Positions 16,265 through 24,784 of a stretch of 64,000 nt of DNA are shown here, one piece after another. Source of the stretch: JBCBJX01 sp038522735 (GTDB lineage Bacteria > Pseudomonadota > Alphaproteobacteria > Caulobacterales > Parvularculaceae); the NCBI GenBank assembly GCA_038522735.1, contig JBCBJX010000003.1:1-64000 (forward strand), written 5' to 3'. The number at the start of each line of letters is the position of its first letter. Within the stretch, counting starts at the first letter, position 1. The translations under genes and the position numbers were made by a program. The notes below the pieces were generated by a model. That model did not search any database and was not told the DNA's origin. It worked only from the letters and a program-made list of their open reading frames with translations.

Positions 16265-17415
16265 CGGGCGTAGTAGCGTTTCAAGATCGAAAGATAGATG
16301 TCGCTCAAGGCTTCAATATCGGCTGTCGAGGCGGCTTCGTCGACCCGGTGCGACGGACCGACCGGGAGGCCGATCTCGATCGTCGGACACAACGGCGCAA
16401 GGAGCGCGGCGCTCGCCGGCGGGCCGCCGGCGGTCCGAGCCGCTTCGGCGCCCGAAACACCGGCCGCCGCGTCGGCGACGAAATCGGCCCAGATCGGGTC
16501 CCCGCATAGGAAAGGCGCGCTCAGGACCTTCGTCTTCAGCGACCAGGCGAGACCGAGATCCGCGCCCGCCTGATCGAGCCATTTCTCAAGAAGCGCGACC
16601 AGGCTGCGGTCGGACCAGAGGCGGTTGTGAAGCATTGTCAGCGAGGCTTCCGCGCGCGCCGGCGCAAGGCTCCAGGAATTCGGCGCGCTGGAGAGGGCGG
16701 TGACGACGATCTCCGAAGGCGGAAACGGCGCGTCGCCTGCATCAAACGGCTCCGCCGTCGCAGCGCCGAGAAGGGAGACGAGGGCCCCGTTGGCGTTTGC
16801 TGAAGCGACGCCTGCTCGATCCTGCGCGGCCTCGACGGTCAGCGTCGCGAGAACGACGCCCGACCGGCCGAGGGCGATCGCGTCGCCGGCCCGATCGCGG
16901 GCCGTCGGCGCCCCGATCAGTCCGTGGTCGAAGTTTGCGTTCAGGAGGGCGAGCCGGTCTCCGAGCGCCTGTTCCTTGGCGGAGACCGCCGCCCAGCCGC
17001 CGCCGGTGAGGAGGACGCTGAGAGATCCTGCCGGAGGTCCGCTGTCGGCCATGAGGCGGGAGACCGCGGCGACGAAGGCCCCGATCGCGCCCTTCATGTC
17101 GACGGCGCCGCGGCCCCTCAGAACGCCGTCCTCGATAACCGCGTTGAACGGATCGTCCGACCACAGCGGTTCATCGCCGACAGGCGCGACGTCGAGATGC
17201 CCGCCGAAACAGAGGTGCGGCGCATCCTCGCCAAGACGGGCGTAGAGGATGTCGACGGGGTTGTCGCCCGCCGGGTCGGAAAACCAGCGATGGCATTTGA
17301 AGCCGAGCCCCTGGAGCGCAGCCTCCATGTCGCCGAACGCCCCGCTGTCGAGGGGCGCGATCGACGGCCGGCGCACCAGGCGCTGGGCGAGAGCGACAGG
17401 GTCGCGGACGAACAT
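16261..17415 (-). CDS. DapE-family M20 peptidase homologue lacking catalytic residues
   Basis: 384 residues, collinear with succinyl-diaminopimelate desuccinylase. Kept: H73 and D75 (CFGGHLDVAPVG), D106 (GRGAVDMKGA) and H356 (GPSHRVDE). Lost: the TGDEEG motif is TGGGWA (137-142), so the general-base Glu and a zinc-bridging Glu are Gly140 and Trp141; the third metal-site Glu (GEPT) is Ala169 (GAPT); the GHVAYPH dimer-domain loop is DRAGVAS; and the GGTSDAR loop is GGPPASA. The frame is continuous. It lies 44 bp after dapD, at the normal alphaproteobacterial dapE position. It is probably not a desuccinylase; a regulatory or altered role is inference. Confidence 0.85.
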   Translation of the reverse strand: MFVRDPVALAQRLVRRPSIAPLDSGAFGDMEAALQGLGFKCHRWFSDPAGDNPVDILYARLGEDAPHLCFGGHLDVAPVGDEPLWSDDPFNAVIEDGVLRGRGAVDMKGAIGAFVAAVSRLMADSGPPAGSLSVLLTGGGWAAVSAKEQALGDRLALLNANFDHGLIGAPTARDRAGDAIALGRSGVVLATLTVEAAQDRAGVASANANGALVSLLGAATAEPFDAGDAPFPPSEIVVTALSSAPNSWSLAPARAEASLTMLHNRLWSDRSLVALLEKWLDQAGADLGLAWSLKTKVLSAPFLCGDPIWADFVADAAAGVSGAEAARTAGGPPASAALLAPLCPTIEIGLPVGPSHRVDEAASTADIEALSDIYLSILKRYYAR

Positions 17416-17459
17416 GCGCGACGATTAATCGAGAAGTCTTTCCGATCCGCGAACGGGGC

Positions 17460-18311
17460 TTAGTCTCTTAACAGATCGTTGACGGAGGTTTTCGAGCGCG
17501 TCCGCTCGTCCACCTGCTTCACGATCACCGCGCAGTAGAGGCTCGGCCCGCCTTTCGGGTCCGGCAGCGACCCCGGGACCACGACGGCGTAGGGCGGAAC
17601 CTCGCCCCGGTGGACGGCGCCGGTGGCGCGATCGACGATCTTGGTCGAGGCGCCGAGATAGACGCCCATGGAGAGGACAGCGCCTTCGCGGACGACGACG
17701 CCCTCCGCGACTTCCGACCGCGCGCCGATGAAGCAGTTGTCCTCGATGATGGTCGGCGCGGCCTGCAATGGTTCAAGGACGCCGCCGATGCCCGCCCCGC
17801 CGGAGATATGGCAGTTCGCGCCGATCTGGGCGCAGGAGCCGACCGTCGCCCAGGTGTCGACCATCGTCCCTTCGCCCACATAGGCCCCGATGTTGACGTA
17901 GCTCGGCATCAGCACCGCGCCCCCGGCGATGAAGGCGCCCCGGCGCGCGGTCGCCGGCGGCACGGCGCGAAAGCCCGCCTTCTGAAAATCCGCCTCCGTC
18001 CAGCCGTCGAACTTGGTCGGGACCTTGTCCCACCAGGGACCCGGAGCGGGATCGACGCCGTTGACGCCGGGCGCGCCGCCCATCGTCCGCATGCCGTTCA
18101 GCCGGAAAAAGAGAAGGACGGCTTTTTTGAGCCACTGATTGACCGTCCAGGTCCCGTCGGGCCCGCGTTCGGCGACCCGCGCCGCGCCCGTATCGAGCGC
18201 CTCAAGGGCGCTTTCGACAGCATCGCGGACGGCGCCGTTGGTTTCCGGCGAAAGCTCCGCGCGCTTCTCCCAGGCGTCCTCAATGGCGGCTTCCTGTTCG
18301 GCGAGGGTCAT
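17460..18311 (-). CDS. dapD: 2,3,4,5-tetrahydropyridine-2,6-dicarboxylate N-succinyltransferase
   Basis: 283 residues. Succinylates tetrahydrodipicolinate using succinyl-CoA, the committed step of the succinylase route to meso-DAP and lysine. The N-terminal helical domain has LLFFRLNGMRTMGG; a left-handed beta-helix of hexapeptide repeats (about 115-235; AYVGEGTMVDTWATVGSCAQIG, CFIGARSEVAEGVVVREGAVLSMGVYLG) follows, then VVVPGSLPDP and the C-terminus. It lies in an operon with the HAD gene upstream (15 bp) and the defective dapE homologue downstream, so the next steps (DapC, DapE) must rely on genes elsewhere. Confidence 0.96.
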   Translation of the reverse strand: MTLAEQEAAIEDAWEKRAELSPETNGAVRDAVESALEALDTGAARVAERGPDGTWTVNQWLKKAVLLFFRLNGMRTMGGAPGVNGVDPAPGPWWDKVPTKFDGWTEADFQKAGFRAVPPATARRGAFIAGGAVLMPSYVNIGAYVGEGTMVDTWATVGSCAQIGANCHISGGAGIGGVLEPLQAAPTIIEDNCFIGARSEVAEGVVVREGAVLSMGVYLGASTKIVDRATGAVHRGEVPPYAVVVPGSLPDPKGGPSLYCAVIVKQVDERTRSKTSVNDLLRD

Positions 18312-18326
18312 GTCCTCAATTCCTTA

Positions 18327-19025
18327 TCAAGCCGCGGCCGTGCGGACCGCGGTCAAAAATCTGTAGAGATCATCCGTTGCGTGATGGACATGCGCGTGGT
18401 CGGCGGCCGAGGCGGCGGGGCGCTTTTCAACCGGTTCGTCCTCGATCCACGGTGCTGTGGAGGTGATGAGGACGGTGGTCATGCCGAGCTGGTGCGGCGC
18501 CTCGAGATTGACGGCGATGTCCTCGAACATTGCGGCGCGGGGCGCCTCGACGCCGTGCCGGCTGACGAACCGCTCATAGGTCTGGCGATGCGGTTTCGGC
18601 AGAAAATCCGCCGCTTCGATGTCGAAGATCGTTTCAAAGTGGTCGGCGAGGCCGAGCTTCGCGCAGACATTTTCCGCATGCTTCACCGAGCCGTTGGTAA
18701 AGATGTGTTTGCGCCCCGGAAGGTCGGCGATGCGTCGGGCGAGTTCGGGGTGCTCGTCGACGGGCGAGAGATCGATATCGTGGACGTAGTCCATGAAATC
18801 ATGGGGCGCGCAGCCGTGCAGTTTCATGAGGCCGGCGAGGGTCGTGCCGTACTCGACATAATATCGCTTCTGGAGCGTTCGGGCGTCGGCGGGCGCGAGA
18901 TCGAAGCGCTCCTCGATAAAGGTCCGCATGCGGTGATCGATATGCGCAAAGAGATTGCAGTCGGCCGGGTAGAGGGTGTTGTCGAGGTCGAAGATCCAGT
19001 CCTCAACATGGGTGAAATCAGCCAT
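18327..19025 (-). CDS. Pyrimidine 5'-nucleotidase, HAD superfamily
   Basis: 232 residues from ATG 19025. HAD motif I is DWIFDLDNTLYP with nucleophile D13 and D15; motif II is HIFTNGSVKHA (Thr); a Lys in PKPHRQTYE and AMFEDIAVNL (motif IV) complete the site. It matches the SDT1/YjjG-like pyrimidine 5'-nucleotidase group often found next to dapD in alphaproteobacteria. Role: dephosphorylation of pyrimidine nucleoside monophosphates or other small phosphates. It is first in the minus-strand cluster HAD-dapD-dapE-like-membrane protein. Confidence 0.88.
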   Translation of the reverse strand: MADFTHVEDWIFDLDNTLYPADCNLFAHIDHRMRTFIEERFDLAPADARTLQKRYYVEYGTTLAGLMKLHGCAPHDFMDYVHDIDLSPVDEHPELARRIADLPGRKHIFTNGSVKHAENVCAKLGLADHFETIFDIEAADFLPKPHRQTYERFVSRHGVEAPRAAMFEDIAVNLEAPHQLGMTTVLITSTAPWIEDEPVEKRPAASAADHAHVHHATDDLYRFLTAVRTAAA

Positions 19026-19041
19026 TCGCGGGGCGGGGCGT

Positions 19042-20052
19042 TCAGTTCGCCGCGAAGACGTCGGGGCGGAAGCGGAAGGTCCAGCTTTTGGCGTCCCCGA
19101 TCTCGATCCGCTTGAAGCTCGCCGTCTCGAAGCCTTCCGCGTCGCAATCAGCCTCCCCGTCGATCTCGAAGGTGACAGGGCTGACGCAGAACTCCCGATC
19201 GGAATCGATGGTCGGCGTATCGACGTCGTCGCCCTCAAGAAGGCCGTAAACGTAGTAATGATCCGAGGCGAGTTCGCCCTTCATCACTTTGACGCAGCTT
19301 TCGCCGTCGATCCGCCACCAGCCGCGCGACCGATATCCTTCCTCGTCCACCGGCTCGGCTACCGCGCCCCAGACGGAGCTCGGGGTGTCGTTGCACATGA
19401 AAAAGCCGAGCTTTGATTCCCGCTCCATCGCGATACGGATGAGCGAATCGACCACCTCGTTTTCGGGGGTGCCGGACGCGATCTTATTGTCGCGGCGGAA
19501 GCTTGCGAGCGCCAGTTGAGTGCGCCGTCCGGCGGCGCCGTCGATCGCGCCGACATCATAGCCCACATCGCTGAGGAGCCGCTGCAGGCCGGCCGCCTCG
19601 GCGCTGACGACCGAGAAATCGAGCTCTTCATGGAAATCCGTACGCCAATCGCCGTTGTCGGCGTCGCTCACTTCGACCGTCGAAAAAAGGCGCTGGCGGC
19701 GGGGGTCCGTCTGGCAGGCGGCCTGGTTGCGCAGGGTGAAGAACCCGCTTTCCTCGACGCAGAGCGGCGTTTCGCCGGACCATGTCCGCTGATTGCCCCG
19801 GTGCGCGGCGATCGCTTCGGCGTAGACGAAATACCGCCCCTCGCGGACCTGCTCGTTGAGGACCACCTGGCACTGGCCGGGGCGCAAGCGCCACCAGCCG
19901 CGCGTCGACATACGCTGACCGTCTTCGTATCCGATGGCCGCCGACAGGACGTAGCTCGTCTTGTTGCAGAGGCTGTATTCAGCCGCCGCCGTGCCGAAAA
20001 GCGCGGCGAGGCCGGTCGCAATGGATAGAAGAATCGTCAGAATTTTCGTCAT
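19042..20052 (-). CDS. Exported protein with two DUF1036 domains flanking a peptidoglycan-binding-like segment
   Basis: 336 residues from ATG 20052, with a signal peptide (MTKILTILLSIATGLAALFGTAAA). Two DUF1036-like repeats (about 25-120 and 215-330) each contain a CNxT start, a RGWWRxxxxxC segment and a YYVYG/YFVYAE strand. Between them, SAEAAGLQRLLSDVGYDVGAIDG resembles a PG_binding_1 repeat. Conserved Cys pairs suggest periplasmic disulfides. Function is not known; DUF1036 proteins are common in alphaproteobacteria. It lies 16 bp upstream of the HAD gene and could be co-transcribed with it. Confidence 0.82.
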   Translation of the reverse strand: MTKILTILLSIATGLAALFGTAAAEYSLCNKTSYVLSAAIGYEDGQRMSTRGWWRLRPGQCQVVLNEQVREGRYFVYAEAIAAHRGNQRTWSGETPLCVEESGFFTLRNQAACQTDPRRQRLFSTVEVSDADNGDWRTDFHEELDFSVVSAEAAGLQRLLSDVGYDVGAIDGAAGRRTQLALASFRRDNKIASGTPENEVVDSLIRIAMERESKLGFFMCNDTPSSVWGAVAEPVDEEGYRSRGWWRIDGESCVKVMKGELASDHYYVYGLLEGDDVDTPTIDSDREFCVSPVTFEIDGEADCDAEGFETASFKRIEIGDAKSWTFRFRPDVFAAN

Positions 20053-20136
20053 GCATTCACCAGAAATCGGATCGTCGCCGCCCGTTCGCGACTTGTCGCG
20101 TGAAGCCGCGTCGCGATCAAGCATGCGGACGCGCCG

Positions 20137-22311
20137 GTGAGCGCCGACCGGGTGCAGGTGCTGGCCCCGCTGCCGTTGTCGGGACCCCTCGATTATCGGG
20201 TGGAGGAAGGCGGGACGGTCGGGCTCGGCGACTTTGTCGAGGTCCCCCTCGGGCCGCGGCTGGTGCGCGGCGTCGTCTGGGCGCTCGGCGGCGCGGCTGA
20301 AACGCCGGACGCGAAGCTGAAGGCGGTCGCCCGCCGCCTCGACGCGCCGCCCCTGCCGAAGCCGGTGCGCGATTTCATCGACTGGGTCGCCGCCTACATC
20401 CTCTTTCCGCCGGGCGCGGTGCTTCGGATGGCGATGCGCTCCGGCCGCCAGATCGAGCCGCCGACGCCCGCGACCGTCTTCGAGGCGACCGGCGCGGTCC
20501 CCGCGCGCATGACGCCGTCGCGGGAGGCGGTTCTCGCGGCGCTCGCCGAAACCGGCCCCGCCGCGGCGGGGCGGTTGGCCGAGGCCGCGGGCGTCGGCGC
20601 TGGCGTCGTTCGCGGGCTTGAGGAGGCGGGCGCCCTCCGCCGCGTCCTCGTCGATCCGGACCCGCCCTTTCCTCCGCCGCATGCGAACGCAGCAGGCCCG
20701 GGTCTCTCGCCGGAACAGACCGTCGCCGCCAACACACTGCGCGCCGCGGTCGCGCGGCCGGTTTTCACCGCGACGCTGATCGACGGCGTCACCGGTTCCG
20801 GCAAGACCGAGGTCTACTTCGAGGCCGTTGCGACGGCGCTCGCGCAGGACCCGTCCGCACAGGTCCTGTTGATGATGCCGGAAATCGCGCTCACCCAGCC
20901 CTTCGTGAAGCGGGTGGAGGCGCGCTTCGGCGCGGCGCCGGCGCTCTGGCATTCCGATGTCGGCGAGGCGGGGCGCCGGCGCGTCTGGCGGCGCGTTCTC
21001 GACGGGACGGCGCGGATCGTCCTCGGCGCCCGCTCCTCGCTCTTGCTTCCGTTCCGGAACCTTTCTCTCGTCGTCGTCGATGAAGAGCATGAGGGCGCGT
21101 ACAAGCAGGAGGAAGGCGTCCTCTATCAGGCGCGCGACATGGCGGTCGCCCGCGCGGCTCTTGGCGGGTTTCCGATCGTCCTGGCGACCGCGACGCCGTC
21201 TCTCGAAACGCTCCAGAACGTCGAGGACGGAAAATACGGGCGCGTCCTTCTGCCCGCCCGCCATGGGGGCGCCGCGATGCCCGGCGCAGCCGCGATCGAC
21301 CTCCGGGAGACCGGGCCGGACGCCGGGCGCTGGCTCGCCCCGCCCCTCGTCGAAGCTGTCAATCAGACGCTGGCGAAAGGCGAGCAGTCGCTCCTGTTCC
21401 TGAACCGCCGCGGCTACGCGCCCCTCACCATCTGTCGCAAATGCGGCCACCGCATGCGGGCGCCCGGGTCCGACACTTGGCTGGTCGAGCACCGCTACGA
21501 GAACCGCCTCGTCTGCCACCATACGGGCTTCTCCATGCCGAAGCCGGAAAAATGCCCGAACTGCGGGGCGAAGAGCGGGCTCTCGGCCGTCGGGCCGGGG
21601 GTCGAGCGCGTCGCTGAGGAAGCGCGGGCCCTCTGGCCGGAGGCTCGGATCGCGGTCTTCTCCTCCGACACGACCGCCGCGCCCGGCGCGGCGAAAACCC
21701 TACTCGAAGCCATGGCGGCGCGCGAGATCGACATCCTCGTCGCGACCCAGGCGGCCGCGAAGGGTCACCATTTCCCCGACCTCACCCTTGTCGGCGTCGT
21801 CGACGCTGATCTCGGGCTGGGCGGCGGAGACCTCCGGGCCGGCGAGCGGACCTACCAGGTGCTGACCCAGGTCGCCGGCCGAGCGGGCCGGGGCGCGAAG
21901 CCCGGCCGCGTTCTCCTCCAGACCCACCAGCCGGACCACGCCGTCATCCGAGCCCTTCTCTCGGGCGACCGAGACGCCTTTCTGCGGGCTGAAGCGGCCG
22001 AGCGGAAAACCTTCGGCTTCCCCCCTTTCGGGCGCCTCGCGGCGGTGCTCCTCACCGGCGAAAACGAGCAGCGGGTGAACCGGGCCGCCCGCGACCTCGT
22101 CCTCGCAGCGCCGGAAGCCGACGGCGTCGAGGTCTGGGGTCCCGCGCCTGCGCCGCTCTACCGCCTGCGCGGACAGGTGCGGGTTCGGCTCCTCCTGAAG
22201 GCCCGCAAGGACGTTCACGTCCAGGCGTATCTGAAAGACTGGCTCGCCGCGGTGAAAACGCCCTCGGGGGTGCGCCGTTCGGTCGATGTCGATCCCTATT
22301 CGTTTCTCTAA
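20137..22311 (+). CDS. priA: Primosomal replication restart helicase PriA
   Basis: 724 residues from a GTG start. Reloads the replisome at stalled forks. N-terminal 3'-end-binding domain, Walker A GVTGSGKTE (about 220-228), DEEH box (VVDEEHEGAYKQEE, about 314) and helicase motifs through QVAGRAGRG and the C-terminus. The Cys cluster is incomplete: C433/C436 and C473/C476 (zinc site 1) are present, but three of the four ligands of the second site are A442, S445 and T463, leaving only C460. It is divergent from the DUF1036 gene, with 84 bp between them. Confidence 0.96.
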   Translation: MSADRVQVLAPLPLSGPLDYRVEEGGTVGLGDFVEVPLGPRLVRGVVWALGGAAETPDAKLKAVARRLDAPPLPKPVRDFIDWVAAYILFPPGAVLRMAMRSGRQIEPPTPATVFEATGAVPARMTPSREAVLAALAETGPAAAGRLAEAAGVGAGVVRGLEEAGALRRVLVDPDPPFPPPHANAAGPGLSPEQTVAANTLRAAVARPVFTATLIDGVTGSGKTEVYFEAVATALAQDPSAQVLLMMPEIALTQPFVKRVEARFGAAPALWHSDVGEAGRRRVWRRVLDGTARIVLGARSSLLLPFRNLSLVVVDEEHEGAYKQEEGVLYQARDMAVARAALGGFPIVLATATPSLETLQNVEDGKYGRVLLPARHGGAAMPGAAAIDLRETGPDAGRWLAPPLVEAVNQTLAKGEQSLLFLNRRGYAPLTICRKCGHRMRAPGSDTWLVEHRYENRLVCHHTGFSMPKPEKCPNCGAKSGLSAVGPGVERVAEEARALWPEARIAVFSSDTTAAPGAAKTLLEAMAAREIDILVATQAAAKGHHFPDLTLVGVVDADLGLGGGDLRAGERTYQVLTQVAGRAGRGAKPGRVLLQTHQPDHAVIRALLSGDRDAFLRAEAAERKTFGFPPFGRLAAVLLTGENEQRVNRAARDLVLAAPEADGVEVWGPAPAPLYRLRGQVRVRLLLKARKDVHVQAYLKDWLAAVKTPSGVRRSVDVDPYSFL

Positions 22312-22492
22312 CCAGCCTGCGGCGCAGCGGAGCGTTGCCCTTCCGGCGGGCCGCGTGCTAGAGGCCCGCGAAATCAATCGGGCGACCGCCGATCCAGGGT
22401 CCCAGCCGCCCGTTTCCGTTTGAAAATCTTGAGATTTGGCGCGCCTCCCGCGCCGCTCAGTTCAAGGAGAGCCGGTCCGCCGGCTTGCTCTT

Positions 22493-23047
22493 ATGGCCAA
22501 CGCCCAAGCCGCCGCAGGCGTCGCCGGTCGCTATGCGAGCGCGCTCTTCGATCTCGCGCTGGAAATGAACGCCCTCGAAGCCGTGGAGGCCGACCTCGCG
22601 CTCTTCTCCGAAGCGCTGACGGCTTCCAACGACCTCCGCCGGCTGACGAAAAGCCCGGTCTTTTCCCGCGACGAGCAGGAGAGCGCGGTCGCGGCTGTCG
22701 CGGAGAAGCTCGGCGTCGGCGCGCTTGTTAAAAACTTCCTCGGCGTCCTCTGCGCGAACCGCCGGCTGTTCGCGATCGAGGGCGTGATCAGGGCCTTCGC
22801 CGAGCTCGCCGCCGACCATCGCGGCGAAGTGCGCGCGGAAGCCGTGACGGCCCAGGCTCTCGATGAGGAGCGCCTCGCCCGCCTCAAAACCGAAATCGAA
22901 GCGGCCGTCGGCCGCGCCGTGCGTCTGGAAACCAGGGTCGATGAAAACCTTCTCGGAGGCGTGATCGTGAAGATCGGCTCCCGGATGATCGACAATTCCC
23001 TGCGCACGAAACTGAACGCCATGAAAACCGCCATGAAAGGGGCCTGA
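22493..23047 (+). CDS. atpH: F1F0 ATP synthase subunit delta (OSCP)
   Basis: 184 residues from ATG 22493; a TTG at 22436 would add 19 residues without family similarity. Peripheral-stalk subunit linking F1 to the b/b' stalk. The helical N-terminal domain is GVAGRYASALFDLALE; the C-terminal signature LLGGVIVKIGSRMIDNSLRTKLNAMK is well conserved. First gene of the F1 operon (F0 genes are not in the window, as usual for alphaproteobacteria). The 180-bp gap upstream contains an AT-rich stretch around 22420-22440 where the promoter probably lies. It ends 5 bp before atpA. Confidence 0.96.
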   Translation: MANAQAAAGVAGRYASALFDLALEMNALEAVEADLALFSEALTASNDLRRLTKSPVFSRDEQESAVAAVAEKLGVGALVKNFLGVLCANRRLFAIEGVIRAFAELAADHRGEVRAEAVTAQALDEERLARLKTEIEAAVGRAVRLETRVDENLLGGVIVKIGSRMIDNSLRTKLNAMKTAMKGA

Positions 23048-23052
23048 GCCAG

Positions 23053-24582
23053 ATGGACCTCAACGCCGCCGAGATCTCCTCGATCCTCAAAAGTCAGATC
23101 AAGGACTTCGGCAAGGAAGCCGAAGTCTCCGAGATCGGACAAGTTCTTTCCGTCGGCGACGGCATCGCCCGCGTCTACGGCCTCGACAACGTGCAGGCCG
23201 GCGAGATGGTGGAGTTCGACAACGGGGTGAAGGGCATGGCTCTCAACCTCGAAGCCGACAATGTCGGCGTCGTCATCTTCGGCGACGACACGGGCGTCAA
23301 AGAAGGCGCGACCGTCAAACGGACCCAGGCGATCGTCGATGTGCCGGTCGGCAAAGGCCTCCTCGGCCGCGTCGTCAATCCTCTCGGCGAGCCGATCGAC
23401 GGCAAGGGCCCGATCGACGCCACCGAGCGCCGGCTCGTCGACGTGAAGGCGCCCGGCATCCTGCCGCGCAAGTCCGTCCACGAACCGATGCAGACGGGGA
23501 TCAAGTCGATCGACGCGATGATCCCGATCGGCCGCGGTCAGCGCGAGTTGATCATCGGCGACCGTCAGACGGGCAAAACCGCCATCGCCATCGACGCGAT
23601 CCTCAACCAGAAGGACGTGAACGCCCAAGGCGACGAATCGAAAAAGCTTTACTGCGTCTACGTCGCGATCGGCCAGAAGCGCTCCACTGTGGCGCAGATC
23701 GTGAAAACGCTCGAAGACAACGGCGCGCTCGACTATTCGATCGTCGTCGCCGCCACGGCGTCCGAGCCTGCGCCGCTCCAGTTCCTCGCCCCCTTCGCCG
23801 GCTGCGCCATGGGCGAGTACTTCCGCGACAACGGCATGCACGCGATGATCGTCTATGACGATCTTTCCAAGCAGGCCGTCGCCTATCGTCAGATGTCGCT
23901 GCTTCTGCGCCGCCCGCCGGGGCGCGAGGCTTACCCGGGCGACGTTTTCTATCTGCACTCCCGCCTCCTGGAGCGCGCCGCTAAGCTGAACGAGGATTTC
24001 GGCGCGGGCTCCTTGACGGCGCTGCCGATCATCGAGACCCAGGCGAACGACGTTTCGGCCTACATCCCGACCAACGTCATTTCGATTACGGACGGTCAGA
24101 TCTTCCTGGAGACGGACCTTTTCTACCAGGGCGTCCGTCCGGCGGTGAACGTCGGCCTCTCGGTGTCGCGCGTCGGCTCCGCCGCCCAGATCAAGGCGAT
24201 GAAGCAGGTCGCCGGCAAGATCAAAGGCGAACTTGCGCAGTACCGTGAGCTTGCGGCCTTCGCCCAGTTCGGCTCGGACCTCGACGCGGCGACGCAAAAA
24301 CTCCTCAACCGGGGCGACCGCCTGACGGAGCTCTTAAAGCAGGGCCAGTACTCCCCGCTGCAGGTCGAAGAGCAGGTCTGCGTGATCTTTGCGGGCGTGC
24401 GCGGCTATCTCGACAAGATCGCCAAAGACAAGGTGCAGGAGTTCGAAGCGGAGTTCCTGCGCCTCCTTCACGGCGAGCACGCCGATCTCCTCACGACCAT
24501 CCGCGAAGAGAAGAAGCTCTCCGACGATCTGGAGACGCGGCTCGCCGGAATTCTCGACGAATTCGTGAAGCGGTTCGCGTAA
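23053..24582 (+). CDS. atpA: F1F0 ATP synthase subunit alpha
   Basis: 509 residues, full length. Non-catalytic nucleotide-binding subunit of the F1 hexamer. P-loop GDRQTGKTAIAIDAI (about 170-184), the VYDDLSKQAVAYRQMSLLLRRPPGREAYPGD signature region, and the C-terminal helical domain are all intact. Its stop overlaps the AAGGAG ribosome-binding site of the 56-residue microprotein that separates it from atpG. Confidence 0.98.
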   Translation: MDLNAAEISSILKSQIKDFGKEAEVSEIGQVLSVGDGIARVYGLDNVQAGEMVEFDNGVKGMALNLEADNVGVVIFGDDTGVKEGATVKRTQAIVDVPVGKGLLGRVVNPLGEPIDGKGPIDATERRLVDVKAPGILPRKSVHEPMQTGIKSIDAMIPIGRGQRELIIGDRQTGKTAIAIDAILNQKDVNAQGDESKKLYCVYVAIGQKRSTVAQIVKTLEDNGALDYSIVVAATASEPAPLQFLAPFAGCAMGEYFRDNGMHAMIVYDDLSKQAVAYRQMSLLLRRPPGREAYPGDVFYLHSRLLERAAKLNEDFGAGSLTALPIIETQANDVSAYIPTNVISITDGQIFLETDLFYQGVRPAVNVGLSVSRVGSAAQIKAMKQVAGKIKGELAQYRELAAFAQFGSDLDAATQKLLNRGDRLTELLKQGQYSPLQVEEQVCVIFAGVRGYLDKIAKDKVQEFEAEFLRLLHGEHADLLTTIREEKKLSDDLETRLAGILDEFVKRFA

Positions 24583-24591
24583 GGAGCGGGC

Positions 24592-24762
24592 GTGACGGTC
24601 GAAGGCGACAATAAGCCCGAAGGCGAAACGGACTGGTTCGGACGGCTCAACGAGACCGAACGGACCGCGGTCGTCATCGGCGGCGTCTTCGTCGCGCTGG
24701 TCGTCTTGCTGATCGTCGGCGTCAGCCTCACGCAGGCGCTGCTCGCCGTTCGGGCGGGGTAG
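24592..24762 (+). CDS. 56-residue single-TM microprotein between atpA and atpG
   Basis: GTG start with an ideal AAGGAG Shine-Dalgarno (24581-24586, 5-bp spacing) overlapping the atpA stop; TAG at 24760-24762, 22 bp before atpG. The product has an acidic/polar N-terminus (about 1-24, with GETDWFGRLNETERT), one hydrophobic helix (about 26-53, TAVVIGGVFVALVVLLIVGV) and a short RAG tail, so it is a likely inner-membrane microprotein with the N-terminus in the cytoplasm. I recognise no family. The tight spacing and strong ribosome-binding site make it a real gene co-expressed with F1. A role in ATP synthase assembly or regulation is inference from position only. Confidence 0.72.
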   Translation: MTVEGDNKPEGETDWFGRLNETERTAVVIGGVFVALVVLLIVGVSLTQALLAVRAG

Positions 24763-24784
24763 AGGAAAGATAAGGCGCTCATAA

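Noticed and set aside
16990..17035. A hidden frameshift explaining the missing DapE motif
   Set aside because: Both flanks of the motif (GSLSVLL before, DHGLIGAPT after) are in the same frame with the expected spacing, so residues were substituted rather than frame-shifted.
19042..21522. An 826-codon open frame on the minus strand antisense to priA
   Set aside because: Only the part from ATG 20052 encodes a protein with a signal peptide and DUF1036 features; the upstream part is a low-stop high-GC shadow of priA.
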